Assembly: GCF_007744675.1 (NCBI RefSeq)
Contig: NZ_CP036269.1
Coordinates: 2,769,546 to 2,833,545, forward strand
Source of the DNA: Gimesia alba
Lineage (GTDB): Bacteria; Planctomycetota; Planctomycetia; Planctomycetales; Planctomycetaceae
DNA length: 64,000 nucleotides
Direction of reading: 5' to 3'
Below the pieces are notes generated by a model. That model ran no database searches, was not told the DNA's origin, and saw only the letters and a program-made list of their open reading frames with translations. The translations under genes and the position numbers were made by a program. Shown piece after piece: positions 1 through 7,617 of this stretch (position 1 is the first letter of the stretch; every line of letters starts with the position of its first letter).

Positions 1-55
1 GATGAATAATCCTGTTTTGTTTCTTGATTTCTCATAACTCTCAGAGGCCAGGCGC

Positions 56-1177
56 TTGTCTGACATTGAATTGCCCATTCCGATTGCGTTTTGTATAACC
101 GGCTTGCAGCCTGGTGGGGCGGAACGTGCGCTGGTTCAGATCGTGAAGCGGTTGAATCGCGAAAAATGGGCACCCGTCGTCTACTCTCTGACAGGCACGG
201 GGCCTCTTGTCGCTAATCTGCAGGCTGCGGGAGTTCCCACCGAAATCTTGCACACGCGTTCCGCCTGGGATGTGAGTATTATCTGGAAGTTGGCACGAAA
301 GTTCAAAGAACAAAAACCGGTTTTACTGCAAACATTTTTATTTCATGCGAATTTTGCAGGGCGGATCGCCGCTCGTTGGTCAGGTGTGCCACATATTGTC
401 TCTGGGATTCGTGTTTCCGAAAAACGAAAAAATGGACACTTGTTGCTGGACCGATTGACAAATCGACTGGTGGATTTCAATATCTGCGTCAGTCAATCGG
501 TGGCGGAGTTTTCGATTCGGGCGGGAAAACTTCCTGAGTCGAAAGTGACCGTGATCCCCAATGGTGTCGACTTCGAACTGTTTGCGTCGGCTGAACCGCT
601 GGATTTGAGTCCCTGGGGCATTCCCGCTGATGCCAAAGTGGTGTTGTTTGTGGGGCGGCTGGATCCACAGAAAGCTCCCGGTGATTTATTGACGGCGTTT
701 GGCCGCTTTGCAGAACAGGCTCCTGACTTTCATTTGCTGTTTGTCGGCGAGGGGCCGTTGAAAACGGAATTGCAACAGAGTGCCAACCAGTTGTCCTGTG
801 CAGAGCGTGTTCATTTTGCCGGCTGGCAGTCCCAGATTCCGCAATTGATGCGAGCCGCTGACTGTCTGGTGTTGCCTTCTTTGTGGGAAGGGATGCCGAA
901 CGTGGTTCTGGAAGCGATGGCTTCCGGTTTGCCTGTGATTTCGACGGAAGTGGATGGGGTTTCCGAATTGATCCAGCAGGGAGAGCAGGGGACTTTGGTG
1001 GCCCAGAGAAGCCCCGCTGAGATTCAGCAAGCATTGCAGGCTCTGGCTACCCAGCCCGCCTCGTTTCGCAAGATGGCGGAGAATGCGCAAGATACTGTGA
1101 AAAAAGAGTTTACATGGGACTCGATCGCACACAAATATGAACAGGTTTATGAGAGAATCCTGTCTTCACACGCCTGA
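56..1177 (+). CDS. Glycosyltransferase family 4 (GT-B fold)
   Basis: Probable retaining glycosyltransferase that moves a sugar from a nucleotide-sugar donor to a lipid or polysaccharide acceptor at the inner membrane; donor and acceptor cannot be told from sequence. The N-terminal half begins with the Gly-rich loop GLQPGGAERALVQIV, typical of GT4 enzymes. The C-terminal half carries VLFVGRLDPQKAP and the E-x7-E donor-site motif WEGMPNVVLEAMASGLP, with glutamates at about residues 278 and 286. At 373 residues it has normal family length. The start is TTG; no better in-frame ATG lies nearby and the N-terminal strand begins at once. It is followed by 172 bases before the mraZ promoter region, so it probably belongs to an upstream operon outside the window rather than to the division cluster. 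Confidence 0.88.
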   Translation: MSDIELPIPIAFCITGLQPGGAERALVQIVKRLNREKWAPVVYSLTGTGPLVANLQAAGVPTEILHTRSAWDVSIIWKLARKFKEQKPVLLQTFLFHANFAGRIAARWSGVPHIVSGIRVSEKRKNGHLLLDRLTNRLVDFNICVSQSVAEFSIRAGKLPESKVTVIPNGVDFELFASAEPLDLSPWGIPADAKVVLFVGRLDPQKAPGDLLTAFGRFAEQAPDFHLLFVGEGPLKTELQQSANQLSCAERVHFAGWQSQIPQLMRAADCLVLPSLWEGMPNVVLEAMASGLPVISTEVDGVSELIQQGEQGTLVAQRSPAEIQQALQALATQPASFRKMAENAQDTVKKEFTWDSIAHKYEQVYERILSSHA

Positions 1178-1240
1178 TTTTTAAGAAAATTGTGGCCCCT
1201 AAACAGGTCCGTCGCAACAAAATTTAAAAATCATCAAAGT

Positions 1241-1256
1241 CACAATTCCAATTGTG
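1241..1256. promoter_or_regulatory. Operator-like palindrome upstream of mraZ
   Basis: CACAATTCCAATTGTG is a perfect 7-base inverted repeat around CC. It lies about 60 bases upstream of the predicted mraZ -35 box, a position where an activator or repressor dimer could bind. The binding protein is unknown. Confidence 0.35.
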
Positions 1257-1312
1257 ATAAGTATCTAGGTCAATTCGAGTTTGCCGATTTCAACTCCAGC
1301 TTTCAATCATGC

Positions 1313-1340
1313 TTGACGATTTGATTCTGGCTGGTAAATT
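1313..1340 (+). promoter_or_regulatory. Predicted sigma-70 promoter of mraZ
   Basis: TTGACG (1313-1318) and TAAATT (1335-1340) are separated by 16 bases. Transcription would start near 1347, directly in front of the TGG repeats at 1351-1384, so a repressor bound there would block initiation. The -10 box matches only 4 of 6 positions. Confidence 0.45.
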
Positions 1341-1350
1341 CATCACTCTG

Positions 1351-1384
1351 TGGTGAATGGTGGTGATGAGTGGGGATCAATGGC
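1351..1384 (+). promoter_or_regulatory. MraZ box: four TGG repeats with 10-base period
   Basis: TGGTG (1351), TGGTG (1361), TGGGG (1371) and TGGCA (1381) begin exactly 10 bases apart, each separated from the next by 5 bases. The known E. coli MraZ operator is a set of TGGGN repeats with 5-base spacers in front of mraZ, so the spacing matches. The last repeat uses the TGG of the ATGG start. The array covers the ribosome-binding region, so MraZ could repress both transcription and translation of its own gene. Binding is inferred. Confidence 0.65.
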
Positions 1385-1835
1385 ACTAACGGGGACGTTC
1401 AACAAGATTCTGGATGGTAAACGGCGATTGGCGATTCCCAAACGGCTCAAGGAAGAGCTTGTGAACAAGGAATTTACCCAGATTTACATTGCACCTGGAA
1501 CAGAATCATCTTTGTTGCTTTTTTCTGAGAAAGGATTTGAACAGCAGGCACAACGATTGAATGAGTATTCCAAGAACGGCCCGGAGGCAGCTCAGTATCT
1601 GCGTCTGTATTATTCGCGGGCAGAAAAAGTGGAAGTCGATTCTCAAGGGCGGATTTGTATTCCAGAACGTCTGGCGGATCTGGCCAGCCTGGAAGCAAAA
1701 GAAGAAGTGGTATTGATTGGAGTTCAAGACCATGCCGAGATCTGGAGTAGCACGCGTTGGAGTACCTATCTTAATAATCATGGTCCTCATTTTGATGAGA
1801 TGGCTGCACAAGCCTTTGGCCAGATGCCCTGGTAA
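1380..1835 (+). CDS. mraZ: Transcriptional regulator MraZ
   Basis: DNA-binding regulator of the division and cell-wall cluster; family members form rings and bind short TGG-type repeats upstream of their own gene. The protein is a tandem of two AbrB-like (SpoVT-AbrB) halves: GTFNKILDGKRRLAIPKRL at the N-terminus and KVEVDSQGRICIPERLADL in the middle, both with the D-x-[KG]-x-R-[LI]-x-[IV]-P core. I chose ATG 1380 because family members begin directly at this strand. An in-frame GTG at 1350 would add ten residues encoded by the operator repeats, which is unlikely. The product is 151 residues, the usual size. It is the first gene of a dcw remnant, but 624 bases separate it from rsmH, where the two genes are normally adjacent. 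Confidence 0.92.
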   Translation: MALTGTFNKILDGKRRLAIPKRLKEELVNKEFTQIYIAPGTESSLLLFSEKGFEQQAQRLNEYSKNGPEAAQYLRLYYSRAEKVEVDSQGRICIPERLADLASLEAKEEVVLIGVQDHAEIWSSTRWSTYLNNHGPHFDEMAAQAFGQMPW

Positions 1836-1920
1836 TCGTTTGATGTGATGTGGAACATTTCATTGATGAAAACCAATTTGAAGACTGAGTAACGTAACGA
1901 AATCAAACAAAGTTATTGTT

Positions 1921-2093
1921 CAAGGAGGAAATACAGGAACTCTTCCGCTGGCTACCGGGCTTCGCGGATTGAAGGTGAAATGGATGTCACCTGTGTGTGC
2001 TCAGGACATTGGGTTGGGCCACCGGTCGTTCGTCTCCTGATACAAGTAGAATGGATGCTGCTTGAGACGGATGGCTTCAGGGTTCCCTCCTTG
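1921..2093 (+). ncRNA. Candidate structured RNA between mraZ and rsmH
   Basis: No protein is supported here, but the stretch folds by hand into a closed multi-branch structure. The closing stem pairs 1921-1927 with 2087-2093 (7 pairs) and, after an 8-base bulge, 1936-1943 with 2079-2086 (8 pairs, one G-U). Inside are four hairpins: CCGC 1945-1948 with GCGG 1964-1967; AGGTGA 1973-1978 with TCACCT 1987-1992; TCAGGA 2001-2006 with TCCTGA 2035-2040; and CAAGTAG 2043-2049 with CTGCTTG 2058-2064 (one G-U). The second and fourth hairpins have the identical 8-base loop AATGGATG. It could be a cis-acting leader of the rsmH-ftsI operon, a small RNA that captures a GGA-binding protein, or a cleaved 5' leader. 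The actinobacterial mraW leader motif sits at the same place, but I do not claim homology. No RNase P, tmRNA, SRP or 6S core was recognised. Confidence 0.5.
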
Positions 2094-2094
2094 G

Positions 2095-2165
2095 ACAGGA
2101 AACCGGGCCTGTTCGAGACAGGTTTTCTAATTCGCCTGCTTCTTGCGACAAGCAGGCCCTTGTTT
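2095..2165 (+). terminator. Alternative hairpins and terminator-like stem after the structured RNA
   Basis: CCTGT at 2108-2112 can pair upstream with ACAGG (2095-2099) or downstream with ACAGG (2118-2122), two mutually exclusive stems as in attenuators. A perfect 8-pair stem follows: GCCTGCTT (2134-2141) with AAGCAGGC (2150-2157), then CCTTGTTTC. The T-run is weak, so this may be a processing or attenuation site rather than a full terminator. Confidence 0.4.
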
Positions 2166-2459
2166 CAATCGGTTTCTGAGAGGGAACTTAGGTCTCGCGA
2201 TTTATGATTTTTAAAAATCTTTAACTGATCTTGCGAAAAAAACAGAATTTCCCTAAACTCCCCACGCTTGAGGATCAGGCCGATTCTTGTGTTTGCTTCT
2301 CAGGCAAGCAATCTCTCTGAGTAACACTTCAAAAGTCTCTACCCCTCCCCAAAAAATAATCAATTCCTATTTCTCCTGTTGGTGAAATGGAAATGGTCTG
2401 TATTGACGGTTTTCCAATCACTGATGGATCATTTTATATTTAGAATCGTTACCAATTGA
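2166..2459 (+). other. Leader stretch before rsmH
   Basis: No gene is seen in these bases. One hairpin, TTGCTT (2293-2298) with AAGCAA (2306-2311), is present. No TGG repeat array like the one before mraZ and no convincing -35/-10 pair was found, which favours read-through from upstream. Confidence 0.4.
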
Positions 2460-3380
2460 ATGTCAGGTATGTCCGGTGATCAGAAAAGGCCGATTCACTT
2501 ACCGGTTTTATTACGAGAAGTGATCGAACAGCTGGATTTATCCCCTGGGCTGGTTGTCGTAGACGGCACCGTAGGCGCCGGCGGTCACAGCGAACATATC
2601 CTGCGGAGAATTGGAACAGAAGGAACTTTAATCGGTCTGGATCGTGATACGATGATGCTGGAGTTTGCCCGAGAAAAATTAGGAGTCGAGAGATTGCCAG
2701 AAGGGCAATGTCATCTCAGGCAGGCGAGTTACGCGGAACTTCCCACCGTTCTGGATGAATTAGGATTAACGTCCATTGATCGCGTTTTACTGGACCTGGG
2801 TTTGTCTTCTGATCAACTGGGAGACGACGAACGTGGATTTGGTTTTGAATCATCGGGCGAATTAGATTTGCGGTTTGATACCAGCACGGGAGTACCCGCC
2901 TGGGAACTGTTGCAAACACGATCGGAATCAGAGCTGTGTGAAATATTCGAAGTATATGGAGAAGAACGATTCAGCCAGCGGATTGCCAGTCAACTGGTTC
3001 AACAGCGAAAAACGGCGCCTGTCAAAACGGCGGCAGAGTTAATAAAAGTGGTTCAGCAGGCAATTCCAGCCAAGGCACTGGCGGCGGCCAGAAAAAATCC
3101 GGCCACACGTGTGTTTCAGGCACTTCGGATTGCAGCGAACCAGGAACTGGAACAACTGGAAACGATGTTGGAATCGGTTCTTCCTGAGGTCCTGAAGCCG
3201 GGAGGCAGAGCTGCGATTATCAGCTTTCACTCGCTGGAAGATCGAATGGTGAAGCAGGCATTTAAAGATCGAACTATCTGGAAAAACTTAACACCAAAGC
3301 CCATTGTGGCAACGCAGGCCGAGCAGCGGGTGAATCCACGTTGCCGAACTGCGAAGCTGCGGGTTGCGATGAAAACATAA
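2460..3380 (+). CDS. rsmH: 16S rRNA (cytosine(1402)-N4)-methyltransferase RsmH
   Basis: Methylates N4 of C1402 in 16S rRNA using S-adenosylmethionine. The SAM-binding motif VDGTVGAGGHSEHIL lies at about residues 35-50, followed by GLDRD. The signature block RVLLDLGLSSDQL and the C-terminal GGRAAIISFHSLEDRMVKQ are both characteristic. At 306 residues it has the family length. The start is ATG 2460 with a second ATG three codons on; either may be used. It opens the rsmH, LysM protein, ftsL-like, ftsI run, with 92 bases to the next start. Confidence 0.95.
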   Translation: MSGMSGDQKRPIHLPVLLREVIEQLDLSPGLVVVDGTVGAGGHSEHILRRIGTEGTLIGLDRDTMMLEFAREKLGVERLPEGQCHLRQASYAELPTVLDELGLTSIDRVLLDLGLSSDQLGDDERGFGFESSGELDLRFDTSTGVPAWELLQTRSESELCEIFEVYGEERFSQRIASQLVQQRKTAPVKTAAELIKVVQQAIPAKALAAARKNPATRVFQALRIAANQELEQLETMLESVLPEVLKPGGRAAIISFHSLEDRMVKQAFKDRTIWKNLTPKPIVATQAEQRVNPRCRTAKLRVAMKT

Positions 3381-3472
3381 GTATTTCGACTGAATGAAAC
3401 AGGTAGGCAAACAGTTTTTTGTTTGTCTGGAAAATCAGAAAATTACGTTTAAATTGGAAATGGTTCAGAGCC

Positions 3473-5377
3473 ATGACTGAAGAAAAAAAAGCAGAACAGG
3501 CGTCAGAAGAAGACTGGGGCGTTGAAAAACCCAAGTCAGGGATTGCCATTGAAACCAAAGTCGGGCTGTGCCTGATTTGTATCCTGCTCAGTGCCTTTGG
3601 GTTGGTTGTCTATCAGAAGATCAATCGACCGCAGGAAGACCTGGCGGTGAATAGCCCTGCGGGAGAGATGTCTGAGACTGAGAAGTCGACTGAGCCAGAT
3701 CCGTTTGCGGAAGGGAAACCAGAAGCGGACACGACAACGGAAGGTCAGGTGGCAAGTCAGTCGAATGGCTTCGATAATTTTGGAAATGAATCTGGCGGCG
3801 AGAATTCCGGCTTTTCCACTCCCCAGGAAGAACAGGGGAATCCGTTCGCCGAGCCAAAACCAGAAGCGCAGGGGGTAGATCAATTTGCGCAGAATGCGTT
3901 TGATAACCAAAGTGAACCAGCGCAGCCTACTGAAATGGCTGCGAATCAGTCAGATACCGGATTTCAGCAGTTCGATCCTCCTGCCGCGGCCAGCAATGAG
4001 TTTGGAAATCCTGCTCAAAATGAATTTCAGAATAAAATGCCAAAGCAACCTGAGCGAGCGGCCTTTGATCAGGGGCAACAGGATCCTTTTGCAGGCGGAG
4101 ACCAATTTGCACAACAGCCTGCCGATACAACTGCAGCCCAGGCTGTGCCACAACAGAACGACTTCAATATTGGTTCAGAATCTGAGTTTGCCCCTCCTAC
4201 AGCCGGCGCTGAATCTGGTTTAATGGAACAGCCTGCAGGACAGGAATTTGCCCAGACACCAGCAGCGAACGCTTTTCAAGATGAGCCAGATCCTTTTGGT
4301 GGTGCCGCGGCACAGCAGGGACAGGCGATGCAGCAGCAACCACAGCAACCAGCGGAAAACGCATTCGATGAATTCGGTTCGTCTGAGAGTTTGAATGAAG
4401 GGCAGATGCAAAACACAGAAGAGTTTTCTGAAAAACCAGCGAAAGTGAATATTACGGAGATCTCCAGCCCCAGCGATGCCAATACGTTTGGAGACGCCGA
4501 TTTCTCACAAAGCGAACCTCAAGAATCCGCAGCGCAACTTGAAAATGCCTTTGGGCAGGATACGCCGGCGATGGACAATCAGCAGTTTGAGCAGCCACAA
4601 GCTTCAGAATTCAGTGAACCGAATCCAGTCCAGAGCGAAGAACGTTTTGGGGATTTTCGTCCGGAAGAGTTTTCTGCTCAGCAGGCAGAAAGTGTGACAA
4701 CCGTCAAGCGTCCTGCCGCTGCCATTGATTCTGGCACGTTTCGTGATTCAGAAATGACGGCGGAGCAGGTTCCTCAAGCCCAGGGGCTGTTTGATAGTCC
4801 CGCTCCTGTGAGAGAAGTCTCGACACAGAAATTTAATTCACAACAGCAAGATGTGTTCAATCAAGGGGCCGCAGTCGCTGTCGGTGGTGAGTATGTCGTC
4901 CAGAATGGAGAAAATTTCTGGACGATTTCCAAGAAGCTGTATGGCAGCGGGCGGTATTTTCAGTTGCTGGCCGAAATCAACCGCAGTCGTGTCAGCGACC
5001 CTCGAAAGATGAGACCTGGTTTGAAACTGATTGCTCCCGCTCGGGGGACGATTGATGCACAGTATCAGGCCCGCCATAAAGCAACCCAGACCACGGTCAG
5101 TGAATTTCCCGGACAAGGGGCAACTCGTAAGCCGAGTAAGCCAGCCGGGTTTTTTATCAGTCAGGATGGTCGTCCAATGTATCGCGTGGGAAGCAGTGAT
5201 ACTTTGACTGATATTTCACAGAAGCATCTGGGGCGTTCTTCCCGCTGGTATCAGATTTATCAGATCAATCGTCAGAGACTGCAAAATCCGAACAAGCTAC
5301 AAATTGGAACTGAATTACAGCTGCCTTATGATGCGAGCCGAGTCAGCCTTGTTCCCGGAAAGTCATCCAGCCGATAG
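3473..5377 (+). CDS. Membrane-anchored LysM protein with long disordered region
   Basis: A 634-residue single-pass protein in the place where ftsL often directly follows rsmH. Residues about 1-27 are charged; a membrane segment follows (VGLCLICILLSAFGLVVY). Then come about 400 residues rich in Gln, Asn, Glu, Pro and Ala with single Phe residues at short intervals (DNFGN, NPFAE, DQFAQNAFDN, NEFGNPAQNEFQN, DPFGG). The C-terminus has two LysM domains: YVVQNGENFWTISKKLYG with its LKLIAP end, and YRVGSSDTLTDISQKHLG with its LQLP end. LysM domains bind N-acetylglucosamine chains of peptidoglycan, so the protein probably spans from the inner membrane to the wall during division. ATG 3473 is chosen over an in-frame TTG at 3419 because the charged N-terminus then leads straight into the membrane segment. 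Its exact role is unknown. Confidence 0.8.
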   Translation: MTEEKKAEQASEEDWGVEKPKSGIAIETKVGLCLICILLSAFGLVVYQKINRPQEDLAVNSPAGEMSETEKSTEPDPFAEGKPEADTTTEGQVASQSNGFDNFGNESGGENSGFSTPQEEQGNPFAEPKPEAQGVDQFAQNAFDNQSEPAQPTEMAANQSDTGFQQFDPPAAASNEFGNPAQNEFQNKMPKQPERAAFDQGQQDPFAGGDQFAQQPADTTAAQAVPQQNDFNIGSESEFAPPTAGAESGLMEQPAGQEFAQTPAANAFQDEPDPFGGAAAQQGQAMQQQPQQPAENAFDEFGSSESLNEGQMQNTEEFSEKPAKVNITEISSPSDANTFGDADFSQSEPQESAAQLENAFGQDTPAMDNQQFEQPQASEFSEPNPVQSEERFGDFRPEEFSAQQAESVTTVKRPAAAIDSGTFRDSEMTAEQVPQAQGLFDSPAPVREVSTQKFNSQQQDVFNQGAAVAVGGEYVVQNGENFWTISKKLYGSGRYFQLLAEINRSRVSDPRKMRPGLKLIAPARGTIDAQYQARHKATQTTVSEFPGQGATRKPSKPAGFFISQDGRPMYRVGSSDTLTDISQKHLGRSSRWYQIYQINRQRLQNPNKLQIGTELQLPYDASRVSLVPGKSSSR

Positions 5378-5423
5378 TGAGAACAGGCGTTTTTATTCGT
5401 CTTTTTTCATAAGGAACTAATCC

Positions 5424-5456
5424 GGCAGCGAATCTCAAGCTCTCTGACCCGCTGCC
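5424..5456 (+). repeat. Inverted repeat in the leader of the ftsL-like gene
   Basis: GGCAGCG (5424-5430) and CGCTGCC (5450-5456) form a 7-pair stem with a 19-base loop, ending 18 bases before the ftsL-like start. It may shape translation or mRNA stability of the downstream pair; no T-run follows, so it is not a terminator. Confidence 0.3.
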
Positions 5457-5474
5457 TGGGGAAGGCTGGGTTCG

Positions 5475-5795
5475 ATGTTATTCCGATTCGGTAGCGCAAT
5501 CATGCTGGCGGTTGCTGTTTCACTGGTTGGGATTGCGCTCGAGAAAGAAAGCCTGAAGCTGAAACGCCAGGTCAGTCGTCAACATTATCAGTTGGATGTG
5601 TTGATCAACGCGCATGCTAAGATGAAATTGGCCACACAACGGGCTGGTTCTCCCAGGCAGGTGTTGAATTCGATGGAACGGGGTGAGCTGGATGTGGAAA
5701 CAAATCAGCAGCCTGCCTCGACCAATCGCCGCGAGATGCCTTTGCTGCAGTGGCATTTGAACCGTTCATCAAAGCAGGCGGAAGACAAGAATTAA
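5475..5795 (+). CDS. FtsL-like division protein (by position and topology)
   Basis: A 106-residue protein with a membrane segment right at the N-terminus (FGSAIMLAVAVSLVGIAL), then a helix rich in Lys, Glu and Leu (EKESLKLKRQVSRQHYQLDVL) that could form a coiled coil, and a polar tail. This size and bitopic layout, between rsmH and ftsI, is that of FtsL, which joins FtsB/FtsQ and activates the septal synthase complex FtsW-FtsI in the periplasm. Sequence identity to FtsL is always low, so the call rests on context. A GGAAGG ribosome-binding sequence precedes ATG 5475. The next gene, ftsI, starts 38 bases after the stop. Confidence 0.6.
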   Translation: MLFRFGSAIMLAVAVSLVGIALEKESLKLKRQVSRQHYQLDVLINAHAKMKLATQRAGSPRQVLNSMERGELDVETNQQPASTNRREMPLLQWHLNRSSKQAEDKN

Positions 5796-5832
5796 TCGTA
5801 TTTCAGGACCTTTGACGTAGGCAGGCCGTTTC

Positions 5833-7617
5833 TTGAATTCCGAAAAGTCGCATCTTCGAATCAGTTGGCGTACCTGGAGTCTGGTCTGTCTGGTGGTGCT
5901 GGCATGGATCGTGATTTCCGGGCGGCTAGTTTATCTACAATACATTGGTCATCGCCAATTCGCAAAAGTTGTGGCGCGGCAGCAAGTTTACAAAGAGAAG
6001 ATTCCCGCCCGTCCAGGAGATATTCTAGATCGAAACGGTCGACTGCTGGCGACCACGATTGTCAGCAACAGTCTGTATGTTGTGCCACAGAGGCTGGAAG
6101 ATCAGGAAAAGGTGGCAGCGGTTTGTGAGGTGTTACAGCTCGATCTGCCGCATTTTCAAAAACGCTTGAAACAGAACCAGGAGAAGCTGTTTCTGTGGGT
6201 GAAACGCCGTCTTTCCGAGCAGGAATTACAGGCAATTCGCGCGCTCAAATTATCAGATGACGCCTGGGGCTTTCGTCAGGAATATCGCCGACAGTATCCC
6301 CAGGGCGCTTTGGCGGCCCATGTTCTAGGGCTGCGGGATATTGATGGCAAGGGGCAGGGCGGTCTTGAAGAGGCGTTTGACCATCTGCTTTGCGGGCAGG
6401 ACGGCTCTCGTTTTTTGATCCGCGATGCACACGGCCGTGTGATTGAGGTTCGCAATGATTCTCGTGTAGCAGCACGGAATGGAGAAACGCTAGTTGTCAC
6501 TCTGGACTCGATCATTCAATTGTACACAGAGCGTCAATTGCAGGCGATTGTTCAGGAATGGCAGCCCAAAAGTGCCTGTGCGATCGTAATGGATGTCAAA
6601 ACCTGTGAATTGCTGGCAATGGCATCGGTGCCGACGTTTGATTTAAATCATCCTGAAAAGATTTCAGAATCGGCCTGGAAGAATACGGCGATTGCTTCGA
6701 TTTACGAGCCTGGCTCGACCTTGAAGCCGTTCATCGTGGCGGCTGCGCTGGAAAAAGGGCTTCTGGAACAAGATGAAACATTCGATTGCGAACATGGCGA
6801 ATACCGCATGGGAAAGCGTTTGCTGCATGATCATCATAGCTACGGGATGCTAAGTGTTACGGATATTCTGGTGAAGTCCAGTAATATCGGGATGGCCAAA
6901 ATCGGAGAACGCTTAACGAATCCCGGATTATATGAATCGGTGTTGGCGTTTGGGTTCGGTCAGAAAACAGGAATTCAACTGCCAGGCGAACTGACAGGCA
7001 TCGTCAGGCCACTTTCCTCATGGAATATCTATTCAACCGGTTCTATCCCCATGGGACAGGAGATCGCGGTCACCCCGATTCAGCTGATTACAGCCCATGT
7101 GGCGCTGGCAAATCAGGGAAATCTGCTGAACCCCCGTTTGATTCGAGATCAAATTGACCATACTTATTTCCCGCGCTCCGAAGAGGAGCCAGCACAGGTC
7201 CGTCCGATCGTCTCGACTCCCATTGTTTCACCCGAGGTCGCGGACTGGCTGGTCAGGATTCCTATGACGGAAACCGTTGAACGGGGGACCGGGAGAAAGG
7301 CACAGCTTGAGGGGTATACTGTCTTTGGGAAGACTGGGACTGCGCAAAAACCAGATCCCAAGACAGGCAAGTATTCGTCACAGTTGCATGTGAGTTCGTT
7401 TATTTGTGGTGCACCGTCGCATGATCCGCGAGTGTTGGTACTGGTTGTGGTGAACGAACCTTCGGTCGGTGAAAACCATTATGGCGGAACCATTGCTGGC
7501 CCACCGGCTGCTGAGATCCTCAAAAAGACTTTGATGTATCAGCGGGTCCCCTTTGATAAATCAGGGCAGCTACCATTAGAGCGGACCGCCCGCCGGCAGC
7601 GGAACGCATTACGCTAA
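5833..7617 (+). CDS. ftsI: Septal peptidoglycan transpeptidase FtsI (PBP2/PBP3 class B)
   Basis: Class B penicillin-binding protein that cross-links septal peptidoglycan in the periplasm. There is one N-terminal membrane anchor (about residues 14-34), then the dimerisation domain with RPGDILDRNGRLLA. The transpeptidase domain has all three active-site motifs: SxxK at Ser295 (PGSTLKPF), SSN at 349-351, and KTG at 500-502 (FGKTGTAQKP). Length is 594 residues and there is no PASTA tail. The start is TTG; the N-terminal charged stretch and anchor have the proper spacing. It ends the dcw remnant: no murE, murF or mraY follows, only a 348-base gap and then the flagellar region. Confidence 0.95.
   Translation: MNSEKSHLRISWRTWSLVCLVVLAWIVISGRLVYLQYIGHRQFAKVVARQQVYKEKIPARPGDILDRNGRLLATTIVSNSLYVVPQRLEDQEKVAAVCEVLQLDLPHFQKRLKQNQEKLFLWVKRRLSEQELQAIRALKLSDDAWGFRQEYRRQYPQGALAAHVLGLRDIDGKGQGGLEEAFDHLLCGQDGSRFLIRDAHGRVIEVRNDSRVAARNGETLVVTLDSIIQLYTERQLQAIVQEWQPKSACAIVMDVKTCELLAMASVPTFDLNHPEKISESAWKNTAIASIYEPGSTLKPFIVAAALEKGLLEQDETFDCEHGEYRMGKRLLHDHHSYGMLSVTDILVKSSNIGMAKIGERLTNPGLYESVLAFGFGQKTGIQLPGELTGIVRPLSSWNIYSTGSIPMGQEIAVTPIQLITAHVALANQGNLLNPRLIRDQIDHTYFPRSEEEPAQVRPIVSTPIVSPEVADWLVRIPMTETVERGTGRKAQLEGYTVFGKTGTAQKPDPKTGKYSSQLHVSSFICGAPSHDPRVLVLVVVNEPSVGENHYGGTIAGPPAAEILKKTLMYQRVPFDKSGQLPLERTARRQRNALR

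Noticed and set aside
489..1034. 181-codon minus-strand frame over the glycosyltransferase
   Set aside because: Mirror frame of a well-supported gene, with Pro/Ser/Arg-rich composition and no family.
1350..1379. GTG start ten codons upstream of mraZ
   Set aside because: These bases are the TGG repeats of the MraZ box, and the protein family starts at the ATG.
1921..2160. RNase P RNA, tmRNA, SRP RNA or 6S RNA
   Set aside because: The conserved cores of these RNAs (e.g. the GAGGAAAGTC block and ACAGAA of RNase P) are absent.
1980..2207. 75-codon plus-strand reading frame in the mraZ-rsmH gap
   Set aside because: It lies over paired RNA stems, has no ribosome-binding site and an unlikely composition; the RNA explanation is better.
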